Positions 39,900-48,680 of a DNA stretch of 64,000 nucleotides are shown here, in pieces (within the stretch, counting starts at the first letter, position 1; every line of letters starts with the position of its first letter). Under the pieces are notes generated by a model. The model saw nothing but the letters and a program-made list of their open reading frames with translations. It was not told where the DNA came from and ran no database searches. Position numbers and translations under genes: made by a program. The stretch comes from Rhizobium pisi (GTDB taxonomy: Bacteria; Pseudomonadota; Alphaproteobacteria; Rhizobiales; Rhizobiaceae): the NCBI RefSeq assembly GCF_003938655.1, contig NZ_RJJT01000003.1:1-64000 (forward strand), in the 5' to 3' direction.

Positions 39900-41144
39900 A
39901 TGTTGGATCCAAAATTCGTTCGTCGCGGCCTTTTCCTGGTTTTCATCATCCTCTTCCTCGACATTATCGGCATCGCCATCATCATGCCGGTTCTGCCGGC
40001 CTATCTCGAGCAACTGACCGGCGGTAGCGTCAGCGATGCGGCGGTCGACGGCGGCTGGTTGATGCTGGTCTATGCCGGCATGCAATTCCTGTTTGCACCG
40101 CTGCTTGGAAACCTGTCAGATCGTTTCGGCCGCCGGCCGGTCCTTCTGCTTTCGGTGCTGACCTTCGCGATCGACAATTTCATCTGCGGCATCGCCACCA
40201 GCTTCTGGATGCTGTTCGTCGGCCGCGTTCTTGCCGGCATCAGCGGCGGCAGCTTCGCCACCTGCTCGGCCTATATCGCCGACATCAGCACGGAGGAGAA
40301 CCGGGCGAAGAATTTCGGGCTGATCGGCATCGCCTTCGGCGTCGGCTTCACGATCGGCCCTGTGGTCGGCGGGTTTCTCGGCGAATTCGGCCCGCGCGTG
40401 CCGTTCCTCGGCGCGGCTGCGCTATCGCTCCTCAACTTCATCGCCGCCTGCTTCCTGTTGCCGGAAACGCTGGAGGCGAAGAACCGCCGCCGGTTCGAGT
40501 GGAAGCGCGCCAATCCGCTCGGCGCGCTGCGGCAGATGCGCCATTATCCCGGCATCGGCTGGGTCAGCCTCGTCATGTTCCTGTTCTTCCTGGCGCATGC
40601 CGTCTATCCCTCGGTCTGGTCGTTCGTCTCGACCTATCGCTACGGCTGGAGCGAAGGGCAGATCGGCCTGTCGCTCGGCATCTACGGCATCGGCGCAGCA
40701 CTCGTCATGGGACTGGTTCTGCCGCGCGTCGTGCCTCGGCTCGGCGAATGGAAGACCGCACTTCTCGGCCTTTGTTTTTCGGCTGCGGGGCTGACCGGCT
40801 ATGCCTTTGCCTGGGAGGGCTGGGTCGTCTACGTCGTCATCGTCGCGACTGTCATGGAAAACGTCGCCGACCCGCCGTTGCGCAGCATCGCCGCCGGCAA
40901 GGTGCCGCCTTCGGCGCAGGGCGAGCTGCAAGGCGCGCTGACCAGCCTCAGCAGCATCACGACCATCGTCGGGCCGCTGATCTTCACGCAGATGTTCGGC
41001 TATTTCACGCGCCCCGATGCGCCGGTCACCTTCGCCGGCGCTCCCTATCTGATGGCTGCCCTGTTCATCCTGCTGGCTGCCGGCGTGTTCCTCATGCGCG
41101 TCCGGGTTCGCCAGCGGACCGAGGTGCTGGAAGCGGCGGGTTGA
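39900..41144 (+). CDS. MFS transporter of the tetracycline-resistance (TetA/TCR) type
   Basis: The protein has 414 residues and 12 helices. The first helix FLVFIILFLDIIGIAIIMPV, then LPAYLEQL, and the loop GNLSDRFGRRPVLLLSVLTF (motif A) match TCR/TetA-like DHA1 members. GVGFTIGPVVGGFLGEFGPR is motif C (antiporter). Its actual substrate is unknown, and resistance is not implied. The gene stands alone with a 219-base upstream region. Confidence 0.9.
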   Translation: MLDPKFVRRGLFLVFIILFLDIIGIAIIMPVLPAYLEQLTGGSVSDAAVDGGWLMLVYAGMQFLFAPLLGNLSDRFGRRPVLLLSVLTFAIDNFICGIATSFWMLFVGRVLAGISGGSFATCSAYIADISTEENRAKNFGLIGIAFGVGFTIGPVVGGFLGEFGPRVPFLGAAALSLLNFIAACFLLPETLEAKNRRRFEWKRANPLGALRQMRHYPGIGWVSLVMFLFFLAHAVYPSVWSFVSTYRYGWSEGQIGLSLGIYGIGAALVMGLVLPRVVPRLGEWKTALLGLCFSAAGLTGYAFAWEGWVVYVVIVATVMENVADPPLRSIAAGKVPPSAQGELQGALTSLSSITTIVGPLIFTQMFGYFTRPDAPVTFAGAPYLMAALFILLAAGVFLMRVRVRQRTEVLEAAG

Positions 41145-41288
41145 CCGATCAGAAACGCTGATACGATGATGAATTTTTCATCATTTGCCCCTTTGGGGTG
41201 GTTCTTTGCGGGGCTTTCATCTAAATCCAGATGATATTTCGCCGAGAAACTGCGCGGCGACGCATATTTCAACCACAGGAATGGTGTC

Positions 41289-42692
41289 ATGGACACGCCG
41301 ATCGACGCGCGCAGGATTGCGCCGACAACCGATAACCGCTGGGGCGCGCATTTCCGCGCAACACTGGCGCTCGGTATTCCGCTGATCGGCGCCCAGCTTG
41401 CCCAGCTCGGCATCAACACCACCGACGTGATGATCGTCGGCCGGCTCGGGGCAGAACACCTGGCGGCGATGGTGCTTTCGGCGCAGTTCCTGTTCACGAT
41501 CCTGCTTTTCGGCTCCGGCTTTGCCATCGCCGTCATTCCGATGGTGGCGCAGGCCTATGGCCGTGGCGACGTCATCTCCGTGCGCCGGTCGCTGCGCATG
41601 GGCCTCTGGGTGGTGACGGGATACTGGATCATCATGCAGCCCGCCTTCTTTAATTCGGAGCAGATCCTGCTCTTCGCGCAGCAGAAGCCGGAGGTGGCAC
41701 GGCTTGCCCACGGCTACATCGTCATCGGCCAGTTCGGTGTGCTGCCGGCCCTGCTTTTCAACGTCATGCGGGCGCTGGTCAGCGCCATCGGCAAGGCGGG
41801 CATCATCCTCAACGTGACCATCGCCACGCTGGTGCTGAACGCGATCTTCGCCTACATGCTCGTACTCGGCCATTTCGGGTTCCCGGCAATGGGGCTCGAG
41901 GGTGCGGCGATCGTTTCGGTCGTTGTGCAGACGGCCGGTTTCCTCTTCATTCTCGCCTTCGTCCAGAAGCGGGAGGAGACGCGGCGCTACGAGATCTTCG
42001 TCAGGTTCTGGAAGCCCGACTGGCATGCGCTGTTGGAGGTCATCCGGCTCGGTTTTCCGATCAGCGTCACCGTGCTTGCCGAGGTCAGCCTGTTCACGGT
42101 GGCTTCGCTGCTGATGGGCTATATCGGCACCATCGAGCTTGCCGCCCACGGCATTGCACTGCAATGGGCTTCGATCGCCTTCATGATCCCCCTCGGCCTC
42201 AGCCAGGCGGCGACGGTGCGCGTCGGCGTGGCGCATGGGCAGGGTGATTACGATGGGGTGGTGCGTGCGTCGATCATGGTGGTCATTCTCGCCTGCGCCA
42301 TCTCGGCGGTGGGCTCGGTCCTCTTTGCCACGATGCCGCAATTCCTCGGCAGCTGGTTTCTCGACCTCAGTTCGCCCGAGGCGCCCGAGGTGCTGGCCTA
42401 TGCCGGCCCGCTGATCGTCGTCGCCGGGCTTTTCCAGCTCGTCGACGGGCTGCAGGTCGTCGCCAACGGATTGCTGCGCGGCCTCAAGGATGCGCGCGTG
42501 CCGATGATCATGGCGCTGATCGCCTATTGGCCAATCGGCTTCCTGCTCGCCTGGACCTTCGCCTTCCCGCTGGGTTTCGGGGGCATCGGCATCTGGTTCG
42601 GCTTCCTCGTCGGGCTGGCAGCTGCCGCCGTCATGCTCTGCGGGCGGTTTTACCTTCTCCTTCGTCGGGAAGGGTCTACCGTCGGCGCCTAG
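41289..42692 (+). CDS. MATE-family multidrug/Na+ antiporter (NorM-like)
   Basis: The protein has 467 residues and 12 helices in two MATE repeats. TLALGIPLIGAQLAQLGINT, then TDVMIVGRLG, and LEVIRLGFPISVTVLAEVSL, then FTVASLLMGYIG, mark the repeat starts. GMGLEGAAI-type (FPAMGLEGAAIVSVVVQTAG) and PLGLSQAATVRVGVAHGQ patterns support the family. It exports cationic drugs or metabolites coupled to Na+ or H+. Confidence 0.93.
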   Translation: MDTPIDARRIAPTTDNRWGAHFRATLALGIPLIGAQLAQLGINTTDVMIVGRLGAEHLAAMVLSAQFLFTILLFGSGFAIAVIPMVAQAYGRGDVISVRRSLRMGLWVVTGYWIIMQPAFFNSEQILLFAQQKPEVARLAHGYIVIGQFGVLPALLFNVMRALVSAIGKAGIILNVTIATLVLNAIFAYMLVLGHFGFPAMGLEGAAIVSVVVQTAGFLFILAFVQKREETRRYEIFVRFWKPDWHALLEVIRLGFPISVTVLAEVSLFTVASLLMGYIGTIELAAHGIALQWASIAFMIPLGLSQAATVRVGVAHGQGDYDGVVRASIMVVILACAISAVGSVLFATMPQFLGSWFLDLSSPEAPEVLAYAGPLIVVAGLFQLVDGLQVVANGLLRGLKDARVPMIMALIAYWPIGFLLAWTFAFPLGFGGIGIWFGFLVGLAAAAVMLCGRFYLLLRREGSTVGA

Positions 42693-42765
42693 AACGTTGG
42701 AGCATGATGTCGTCCGAAAACCGCTTACACTTTTCGGCATCACGCTCCGGCCGACCGTCTTTCCC

Positions 42766-43086
42766 TCAGGCCGCGACAGGCTTGTAGCTGGCGAGATCGG
42801 CGCGAATGCCAAGACGCGCAAACATTTCCTGCGGATCGAAATTCGCGGCCTTGTGCGCGGCCGCGACGGCTGCCCGCACGCGCTCGACGACATCGGCGCT
42901 TTTCCACTGGGCGATCGTCACGAAATTGAATTCGCCGGGACCGGCGACCTGCTCCAGCACCGTGTGATCGATGAAGCCGTCCTGGGCCTCCAACACCTTG
43001 TGGACCATCATCACATTGACCAGAAACTCCTCGCGCGCCGCCGCCGGCACGATGAACTTGTCGACTCGATAGAAAGCTCCGCTCAT
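42766..43086 (-). CDS. Antibiotic biosynthesis monooxygenase (ABM) domain protein
   Basis: The 106-residue protein is a single ferredoxin-like ABM domain. VDKFIVPAAAREEFLVNVMM, VLEAQDGFIDHTVLEQVAG and FNFVTIAQWKSADVVERVRA are the three strand/helix motifs. Members act as dimeric cofactor-free monooxygenases or as quinol/heme-type enzymes; many have no known substrate. It is monocistronic and converges with the MATE gene. Confidence 0.82.
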   Translation of the reverse strand: MSGAFYRVDKFIVPAAAREEFLVNVMMVHKVLEAQDGFIDHTVLEQVAGPGEFNFVTIAQWKSADVVERVRAAVAAAHKAANFDPQEMFARLGIRADLASYKPVAA

Positions 43087-43167
43087 CCGTTTTCTCCTGC
43101 ATCAGATGTCTGCAGGCAGTTCTGTAATTCCTCAAGCTAAGTTGAGGTCAATATGGTGGCAAAGAAA

Positions 43168-43189
43168 AAGGCCCGGTCGAGCGGGCCTT
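43168..43189 (-). terminator. carA terminator
   Basis: On the minus strand AAGGCCCG and CGGGCCTT pair around 6 bases and are followed by TTTCTTTG; stem and T-run are about 25 bases past the carA stop. Confidence 0.85.
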
Positions 43190-43214
43190 CATCCGAAATC
43201 GTCATGCCTTGAAA

Positions 43215-44420
43215 TCAGCGTTCGGCCAGCGCCGGCTCGCCCTTCTTCTCGCGCACCATGTTGATGAAGCGGCGGAAGAGATAGTGGCTGTCCTGCGGGC
43301 CGGGAGAGGCTTCCGGATGATGCTGGACCGAGAAGACCTGCTTGCCGAGGACGCGCAGACCGCAATTGGTGCCGTCGAAAAGCGAAATATGAGTCTCTTC
43401 AACGCCATCGGGCAGCGACTTCGAGTCGACCGCGAAACCGTGGTTCATCGAGACGATCTCGACCTTGCCTGTCGTATGGTCCTTGACGGGGTGGTTGGCG
43501 CCGTGATGGCCCTGATGCATCTTCTCGGTCTTGGCGCCGAGGGCGAGACCCAGCATCTGATGGCCGAGGCAGATGCCGAAGAGCGGGATGTCGGTCTTAA
43601 TAAGCGTCTTGATCACGGGCACGGCATATTCGCCTGTCGCTGCCGGATCGCCAGGGCCGTTCGACAGGAAGATGCCGTCCGGCTGCATGGCGAGCACGTC
43701 TTCGGCGCTCGTCGTGGCCGGCATAACCGTCACCTTGCAGCCAAGGCCGGCAAACAGGCGCAGGATGTTACGCTTGACGCCGTAATCGAGGCAGACGACG
43801 TGGTATTTCGCGTCCGCAGCGGCGAGTTCGCCGTAGCCTTCGTTCCAGGCCCACGGGGTCTGGGCCCATTGCAGGGACTGGCCCGAGGAGGCGATCTTGG
43901 CAAGGTCGAGGCCTTCGAGGCCGCTCCAGGCTTTGGCTTCGGCCTTCAGCGTCTCGATGTCGAAGACGCCGTTCGGGTCATGGGCGATCACCGCGTTCGG
44001 GGCGCCGTTCTCGCGGATCCAGGCGGTCAGCGCGCGCGTGTCGATGCCGCAGAGGCCGATGATGCCGCGCGCCTTCAGCCACTGGTCGAGGTGCTTGGCG
44101 GCGCGGTAGCTCGAGGGTTCGGTGATGTCGGCCTTGAAAATGACGCCGACGGCGCCGTGACGGGCGGCAGGCGTCAAATCCTCGATGTCTTCATCATTGG
44201 TGCCGATATTGCCGATATGCGGAAAGGTGAAGGTGACGATCTGGCCGAGATAGGACGGATCCGTCATGATCTCCTCGTAGCCGGTCAGCGCCGTGTTGAA
44301 GACGACTTCGGCCTGGACCTTGCCGGTGGCGCCGATGCCCTTGCCTTCGATGACAGTGCCGTCGGCAAGAACGAGCAGGGCGGTCGGCTTTTCGATTGTC
44401 CAGGGTGCTGTCGCGGTCAT
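43215..44420 (-). CDS. carA: Carbamoyl-phosphate synthase small subunit
   Basis: The protein has 401 residues from ATG 44420 (MTATAPWTIEKPTALLVLAD); an ATG at 44426 is possible. The N-terminal CPSase domain is followed by a class I glutamine amidotransferase with nucleophile Cys in FGICLGHQMLGLALG and the His-Glu pair in VQHHPEASPGPQDS. SNGPGDPAATGEY is the oxyanion loop. It supplies ammonia from glutamine to CarB. It diverges from yqeY by about 270 bases. Confidence 0.97.
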   Translation of the reverse strand: MTATAPWTIEKPTALLVLADGTVIEGKGIGATGKVQAEVVFNTALTGYEEIMTDPSYLGQIVTFTFPHIGNIGTNDEDIEDLTPAARHGAVGVIFKADITEPSSYRAAKHLDQWLKARGIIGLCGIDTRALTAWIRENGAPNAVIAHDPNGVFDIETLKAEAKAWSGLEGLDLAKIASSGQSLQWAQTPWAWNEGYGELAAADAKYHVVCLDYGVKRNILRLFAGLGCKVTVMPATTSAEDVLAMQPDGIFLSNGPGDPAATGEYAVPVIKTLIKTDIPLFGICLGHQMLGLALGAKTEKMHQGHHGANHPVKDHTTGKVEIVSMNHGFAVDSKSLPDGVEETHISLFDGTNCGLRVLGKQVFSVQHHPEASPGPQDSHYLFRRFINMVREKKGEPALAER

Positions 44421-44690
44421 CTTCATCCCGTTTCCGGCGGTCGGCGCGCGTTGCCGCGCTCGTCGCCATTTGATCTCGCAGGCGTGTGGGCACGGCAATG
44501 CCGCGCGCTTGAGGCCTGATCACGAATTTTGGTGCAGGTGGCGGTAAATAGCCACGCAATCGCTTAGCGTCAATCTTTGTAGCCGAGATCTCGGCCGTTT
44601 TCTTGCGCTTTATCGCGCTGACCGCGCAATTTATTTGATCCCCCGCATCAGCGTGGTTTATGAAGCGGCATCAAAAAAGGAGTGAAGACC

Positions 44691-45143
44691 ATGCTGCGCG
44701 ATCAACTCGGCACCCAGCTGAAAGAGGCGATGAAGGCCAAGGATGCGGAGCGGCTTTCCACCGTCCGGCTGATTCAGGCCGCGATCAAAGACCGTGATAT
44801 CGCCAATCGGGGCACCGGCAAGGAGCAGGCGAGCGACGACGAAATCCTGCAGATCCTCGCCAAGATGGTGAAGCAGCGCGACGAATCGGCAAAGATCTAC
44901 GAAGAAAATTCCCGGCCGGAGCTTGCCGCCAAGGAGCGCGCCGAAATCGTTGTCATCCAGGATTTCATGCCGAAGCAGCTTTCCGAGAGCGAAGTGCGGG
45001 CCAATGTGTCGGCGATCATCGCCGAGACGGGTGCGGCGGGCGCCAAGGACATGGGCAAGGTGATGGCGGCGCTCAAGGAGCGTTATGCCGGCCAGATGGA
45101 TTTCGCCAAGGCGTCTGCGACCGTCAAGGAACTTTTGAGCTGA
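44691..45143 (+). CDS. yqeY: GatB/YqeY-domain protein
   Basis: The protein has 150 residues from ATG 44691, with AAAAAAGGAG at 8 bases; a GTG at 44682 overlaps that site. LREQL-type LRDQLGTQLKEAMKAKDAER and SADEIL-type QASDDEILQILAKMVKQRDE are YqeY motifs, and the C-terminal tail resembles the tRNA-binding end of GatB. It is not part of an amidotransferase operon. Function is unclear, possibly tRNA-related. The 3' end overlaps the convergent gene by 20 bases. Confidence 0.9.
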   Translation: MLRDQLGTQLKEAMKAKDAERLSTVRLIQAAIKDRDIANRGTGKEQASDDEILQILAKMVKQRDESAKIYEENSRPELAAKERAEIVVIQDFMPKQLSESEVRANVSAIIAETGAAGAKDMGKVMAALKERYAGQMDFAKASATVKELLS

Positions 45144-46023
45144 TGGGTTGCGCCTGCGGTTCGTCGTGGACCGCAGGCCCGAGCACCGCTTCGGCGGCTG
45201 CATCGATGATGGCGAATTTCGACGCCTGATAATTCCAGTATTCCAGAATGAAGGGACCGGACAGCCAGAAGTCGCCCTTGCGGGATGGCTCGGTCCAGCC
45301 GACGCTTCCCATGTTTGCTGCCTGCGTCAGAAGCCGCTTCAGGTGGGTGTTTGAGATCATGAACTGTTCGCGGATTTCCCGGAGCGACAGAGGGCCGATC
45401 ACGACGCGCTCGGCCGTCCGGGGAAATTCCGGAAGTCGCGAGATCAGGTAATCCATCACCAGCCCGCCGGAATTTGCCCAGTTGAACAGGTTGAAGGTCG
45501 GGCCCGGATTGCGCACCGCCTCGCTGCCTATGATCGCCTTTGCGATCAGCGGCTGGATCGCCGCCATCATCGCCGAGGGATCGGCGCTGATCTTGTCGGC
45601 GCGTTTGGCGCCGTCGATGCTGTCGAGGATCATCATGTGGGCGACGAGCCACCGGATGAAATGCTGTTCGGCGATTTCGGTGGGCTCCAGGTAGCGTGTG
45701 CGCTTATCGGGACCGGGAACGGCGCGCAGGAAGCGGTAGGCCAGCATTTCCTGCATGAAGGCCGCGGCCGTGTTGCGGCTGGCGATGTCGTTCTTCACGG
45801 CGAAATCGATGAAGCGCCCGGAATAAAGGCCGCTTCTGCCGTCGTCGGGATAACCATAATGAAGCGCGAAGCCGGCATGTGCCATCAGCCAGCGTTGCTG
45901 TGCAGCAAAAATCGAGGCGATGCGCGGGCTCTCGCGATAGATCGAAAGCATTTGATTGGCGCAATGCAGGATCGCAGCGAGAAAGCGATCTTCGGCTGAA
46001 AGATTTTTCGCGGTAAAGGCCAT
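45124..46023 (-). CDS. Conserved hypothetical protein, possible winged-helix regulator
   Basis: The product has 299 residues from ATG 46023; a TTG 39 bases upstream is a less likely start. I recognise no family. An all-helical N-terminal two-thirds is followed by LSLREIREQFMISNTHLKRL, then LTQAANMGSVGWTEPSRKGD, which reads like a winged-helix DNA-binding unit (helix, turn, recognition helix, wing). It is probably a regulator conserved in rhizobia between yqeY and dnaG. It converges on yqeY with a 20-base overlap. Confidence 0.65.
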   Translation of the reverse strand: MAFTAKNLSAEDRFLAAILHCANQMLSIYRESPRIASIFAAQQRWLMAHAGFALHYGYPDDGRSGLYSGRFIDFAVKNDIASRNTAAAFMQEMLAYRFLRAVPGPDKRTRYLEPTEIAEQHFIRWLVAHMMILDSIDGAKRADKISADPSAMMAAIQPLIAKAIIGSEAVRNPGPTFNLFNWANSGGLVMDYLISRLPEFPRTAERVVIGPLSLREIREQFMISNTHLKRLLTQAANMGSVGWTEPSRKGDFWLSGPFILEYWNYQASKFAIIDAAAEAVLGPAVHDEPQAQPISSKVP

Positions 46024-46688
46024 TGGGAGGTCCAGGATTTCGGCGCATACATCTTCACGCAAGCGCCGCCTGTCAACGGTTTTGTTAATAATCAGTTAAT
46101 TTCAAAGGGAAACTGTACCAAAGGAAGCCAAAAATTTAAGAAGGCAGGAGCTGGGGGCGCTCCTGCCTTCTTGCTCTTTGCTTCCGCCGGCACGCAGGGC
46201 CGAGGCCCAAGCCGGAGGGTATTTGCAAAGGCACCCTTGCGAAGCGGCGCCGGGGGTAGGGATGGTGCTTCGCTTGGGGATCGCTTTGTTGAGATCGAAC
46301 CTATTGCGGTGCGGTGGCTTATTCAAATTACAAAAAAATAATGATTGGCGGAAACGGCGGTTTGGGAGGTGTCAAGGCGCATGCCGGGCCGTCGGCCCGA
46401 AGATGAGGGCGCTCAATCGTTTCGATTGATAACATACTGTTTTAAAATGGTTTAATCAGAGCTTTCCAAAAGCTTCGGTTCCTGGCGGAGGACTCGCGTC
46501 GACGGAATTCCTGGTCTGCGCGGACAATAATGTCGCACCCCTGTCGCAGGGGCGATAACGTGTTTTTGATTGGATAACCGACGCCGCCGACGGCCGGTGC
46601 ACTTGCCTGTGAATAGCGGGTTTTCCTGACGAGTTTCGTGGCATGGCATGGCAAAGCAGCTTATATGGAGGTTGGCCAAGAGGTATAA
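46024..46688. other. 665-base intergenic region before dnaG
   Basis: It holds the candidate RNA at 46135-46300 and an AT-rich zone around 46320-46450 that may contain divergent promoters. The final 200 bases lead into dnaG with no recognisable gene. Short open frames here lack coding character. Confidence 0.5.
46135..46300 (-). ncRNA. Candidate structured RNA upstream of dnaG
   Basis: This gene-free stretch carries three strong pairings on the minus strand. GCGAAGC/GCTTCGC pairs at 46239-46245 and 46267-46273. A GC-rich imperfect hairpin has GGGCC/GGCCC and CCTCCGGC/GCCGGCGG arms near 46183-46219. A perfect 14-bp terminal stem, 46138-46151 with 46159-46172, is followed by TTAAATTTTT. A transcript of about 160 nt ending at 46130 is consistent. 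I could not match it to a named family, and strand choice rests on the U-rich end. Confidence 0.5.
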
Positions 46689-48680
46689 ATGCGCTTTTCC
46701 AACACCTTTCTCGATGAGATCCGCGATCGCGTTCCGATTTCGAACGTGATTGCGCGTCGCGTGAGTTGGGACAAGCGCAAGACCAACGTCTCGCGCGGCG
46801 ACTACTGGGCCTGTTGCCCGTTCCACGGCGAGAAATCGCCGAGCTTCCACTGCGAGGATCGCAAGGGCCGCTATCACTGCTTCGGCTGCGGCGTCACCGG
46901 CGACCATTTCCGCTTCCTGACCGAGCTGGAGGGCCTGAGCTTTCCCGAGGCCGTGCAGCAGGTCGCCGACATGGCCGGCATGCCGATGCCGCTTGCCGAT
47001 CCCGTGATGGAGAAGCGGGAGAAGGAGCGCGGCTCGCTGATCGACGTCATGGAAATGGCGACGCGTTTCTTCCAGGACCAGCTGCAGACCGCCAACGGAG
47101 CCAGGGCGCGCGCCTATCTGCGCGACCGCGGGCTGACGGGACGAACTATCGAAACCTTCCGTCTCGGTTATGCGCCGGACAGTCGCAACGCGCTCAAGGA
47201 ATTCCTTGCCGGCAAAGGCGTCACCAAGGAGCAGATCGAGGCCTGCGGCCTGGTCGTCCATGAAAATGTGCCGGTGTCCTACGATCGCTTCCGCGACCGC
47301 ATCATGTTCCCGATCCTCTCGTCGCGGGAAAAGGTGATCGCCTTCGGCGGCCGGGCCATGTCGGCTGATGCGCCGGCGAAATATCTGAACTCCAACGAGA
47401 CCGAACTCTTCCACAAGGGCAATGTACTTTACAATTTTGCCCGCGCACGCCGCGCGATCCAGGGGCCGGGCCGCGATGCCCAGGACGACAGCGCGTCCGG
47501 CACTATCATCGCCGTCGAAGGCTATATGGACGTGATCGCGCTCTATCAGGCGGGGGTGGAGAATGCCGTTGCGCCGCTCGGGACAGCGCTCACCGAAAAC
47601 CAGCTCGAACTGCTCTGGAAAATGGTGCCGCAGCCGGTGCTCTGCTTCGACGGCGACGGCGCCGGCATCCGCGCCGCCAATCGCGCCGCCGAACTGGCGT
47701 TGCCGCATCTGAAGCCCGGCCGCTCCGTCCGCTTCGCGCTGCTGCCCGACGGCAAGGACCCCGACGATCTCGTGCGCGACGATGGTCGTGCGCCCTTCGA
47801 TAAGGTGATGAGCCAGGCAAAGCCGCTTTCCGAAATGCTCTGGAACAGGGAAATCAACACCGGCAAGTTTGATACGCCCGAGGCGCGCGCCGAACTCGAG
47901 GCGCGACTGAAGCAGCTCGTCGCCGTTATCGCCGACGAGAATGTGCGCCGCCATTACCAGCAGGACATCCGCGACCGGTTGAACGCCTTCTTCCAGCCGC
48001 AGTTCCAGAACCGCGGCAATGGCGAGCGGCGCGGCTTCAACGGCCGCGCAGGCCGCGACAATGCTGGAAAGGGAGGGCCGAAAAGCCCGAACGTCATTTC
48101 CGACCGGCTTGCCCGCTCCGGCCTAGTGCGCGGCCATCAGGACAATACGGCGCTACGCGAAAGCGTGCTGGCGCTGACCGTCGTCAACCATCCCTCGCTG
48201 ATGATCGACGACTATGACGAAATCGCCGCGATCGAATATGACAGCAAACCGCTGCAGCGGCTCTGGTCGGCGATGCTGGGGGCAGCCGCTGCCGTCGCCA
48301 GCCAGCATCTGACCCGGGAATATCTGACCGAGCGGTTGGAATTCGAGGGCTTCGGCCCGCTTATCCAGAGCCTCGACCAGCAGGTGCGCAATGCCCGGCT
48401 GTGGACGGCGACCGAGGAAGCGGCGATGGAGGATGCGCGCGAGGGGTATCGCCAGGCGCTTGCCTTCCACAAACGCGCCAAGGCGCTGCGCCGCCAGAAG
48501 ATCGAACTTGAGCGCGAGATTGCGCTTGCGACCGAAGCCGGCGACGGCGAGGCGATGGTCCAGCTGATGCGAGCGCAGCAGGAGGTGCATTTCGAAGGGG
48601 TACGCCTGGAAAACCAGGAAGCCATCATCGACGGCTTCGGTGTGCTCTCCGGCCGCGTCAAAGGAGCGGCGAACCACTGA
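46689..48680 (+). CDS. dnaG: DNA primase
   Basis: The 663-residue protein is full length. The N-terminal CHC2 zinc ribbon [20 protein letters not shown] and FGCG, the RNA-polymerase-like catalytic core with [17 protein letters not shown], the Toprim motif [17 protein letters not shown], and the metal DGDGAG site ([20 protein letters not shown]) are all intact. The C-terminal third is the DnaB-interaction domain. It makes RNA primers at the replication fork. Its stop overlaps recQ by one base. Confidence 0.97.
   Translation: MRFSNTFLDEIRDRVPISNVIARRVSWDKRKTNVSRGDYWACCPFHGEKSPSFHCEDRKGRYHCFGCGVTGDHFRFLTELEGLSFPEAVQQVADMAGMPMPLADPVMEKREKERGSLIDVMEMATRFFQDQLQTANGARARAYLRDRGLTGRTIETFRLGYAPDSRNALKEFLAGKGVTKEQIEACGLVVHENVPVSYDRFRDRIMFPILSSREKVIAFGGRAMSADAPAKYLNSNETELFHKGNVLYNFARARRAIQGPGRDAQDDSASGTIIAVEGYMDVIALYQAGVENAVAPLGTALTENQLELLWKMVPQPVLCFDGDGAGIRAANRAAELALPHLKPGRSVRFALLPDGKDPDDLVRDDGRAPFDKVMSQAKPLSEMLWNREINTGKFDTPEARAELEARLKQLVAVIADENVRRHYQQDIRDRLNAFFQPQFQNRGNGERRGFNGRAGRDNAGKGGPKSPNVISDRLARSGLVRGHQDNTALRESVLALTVVNHPSLMIDDYDEIAAIEYDSKPLQRLWSAMLGAAAAVASQHLTREYLTERLEFEGFGPLIQSLDQQVRNARLWTATEEAAMEDAREGYRQALAFHKRAKALRRQKIELEREIALATEAGDGEAMVQLMRAQQEVHFEGVRLENQEAIIDGFGVLSGRVKGAANH

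Noticed and set aside
41217..42893. Minus-strand frame opposite the MATE gene
   Set aside because: Antisense of a clear MATE transporter, rich in His/Arg/Asp as expected for GC-driven shadows.
46102..46326. 74-codon minus-strand frame over the candidate RNA
   Set aside because: Composition has no coding character and the stretch is dominated by palindromes, so RNA structure is the better explanation.
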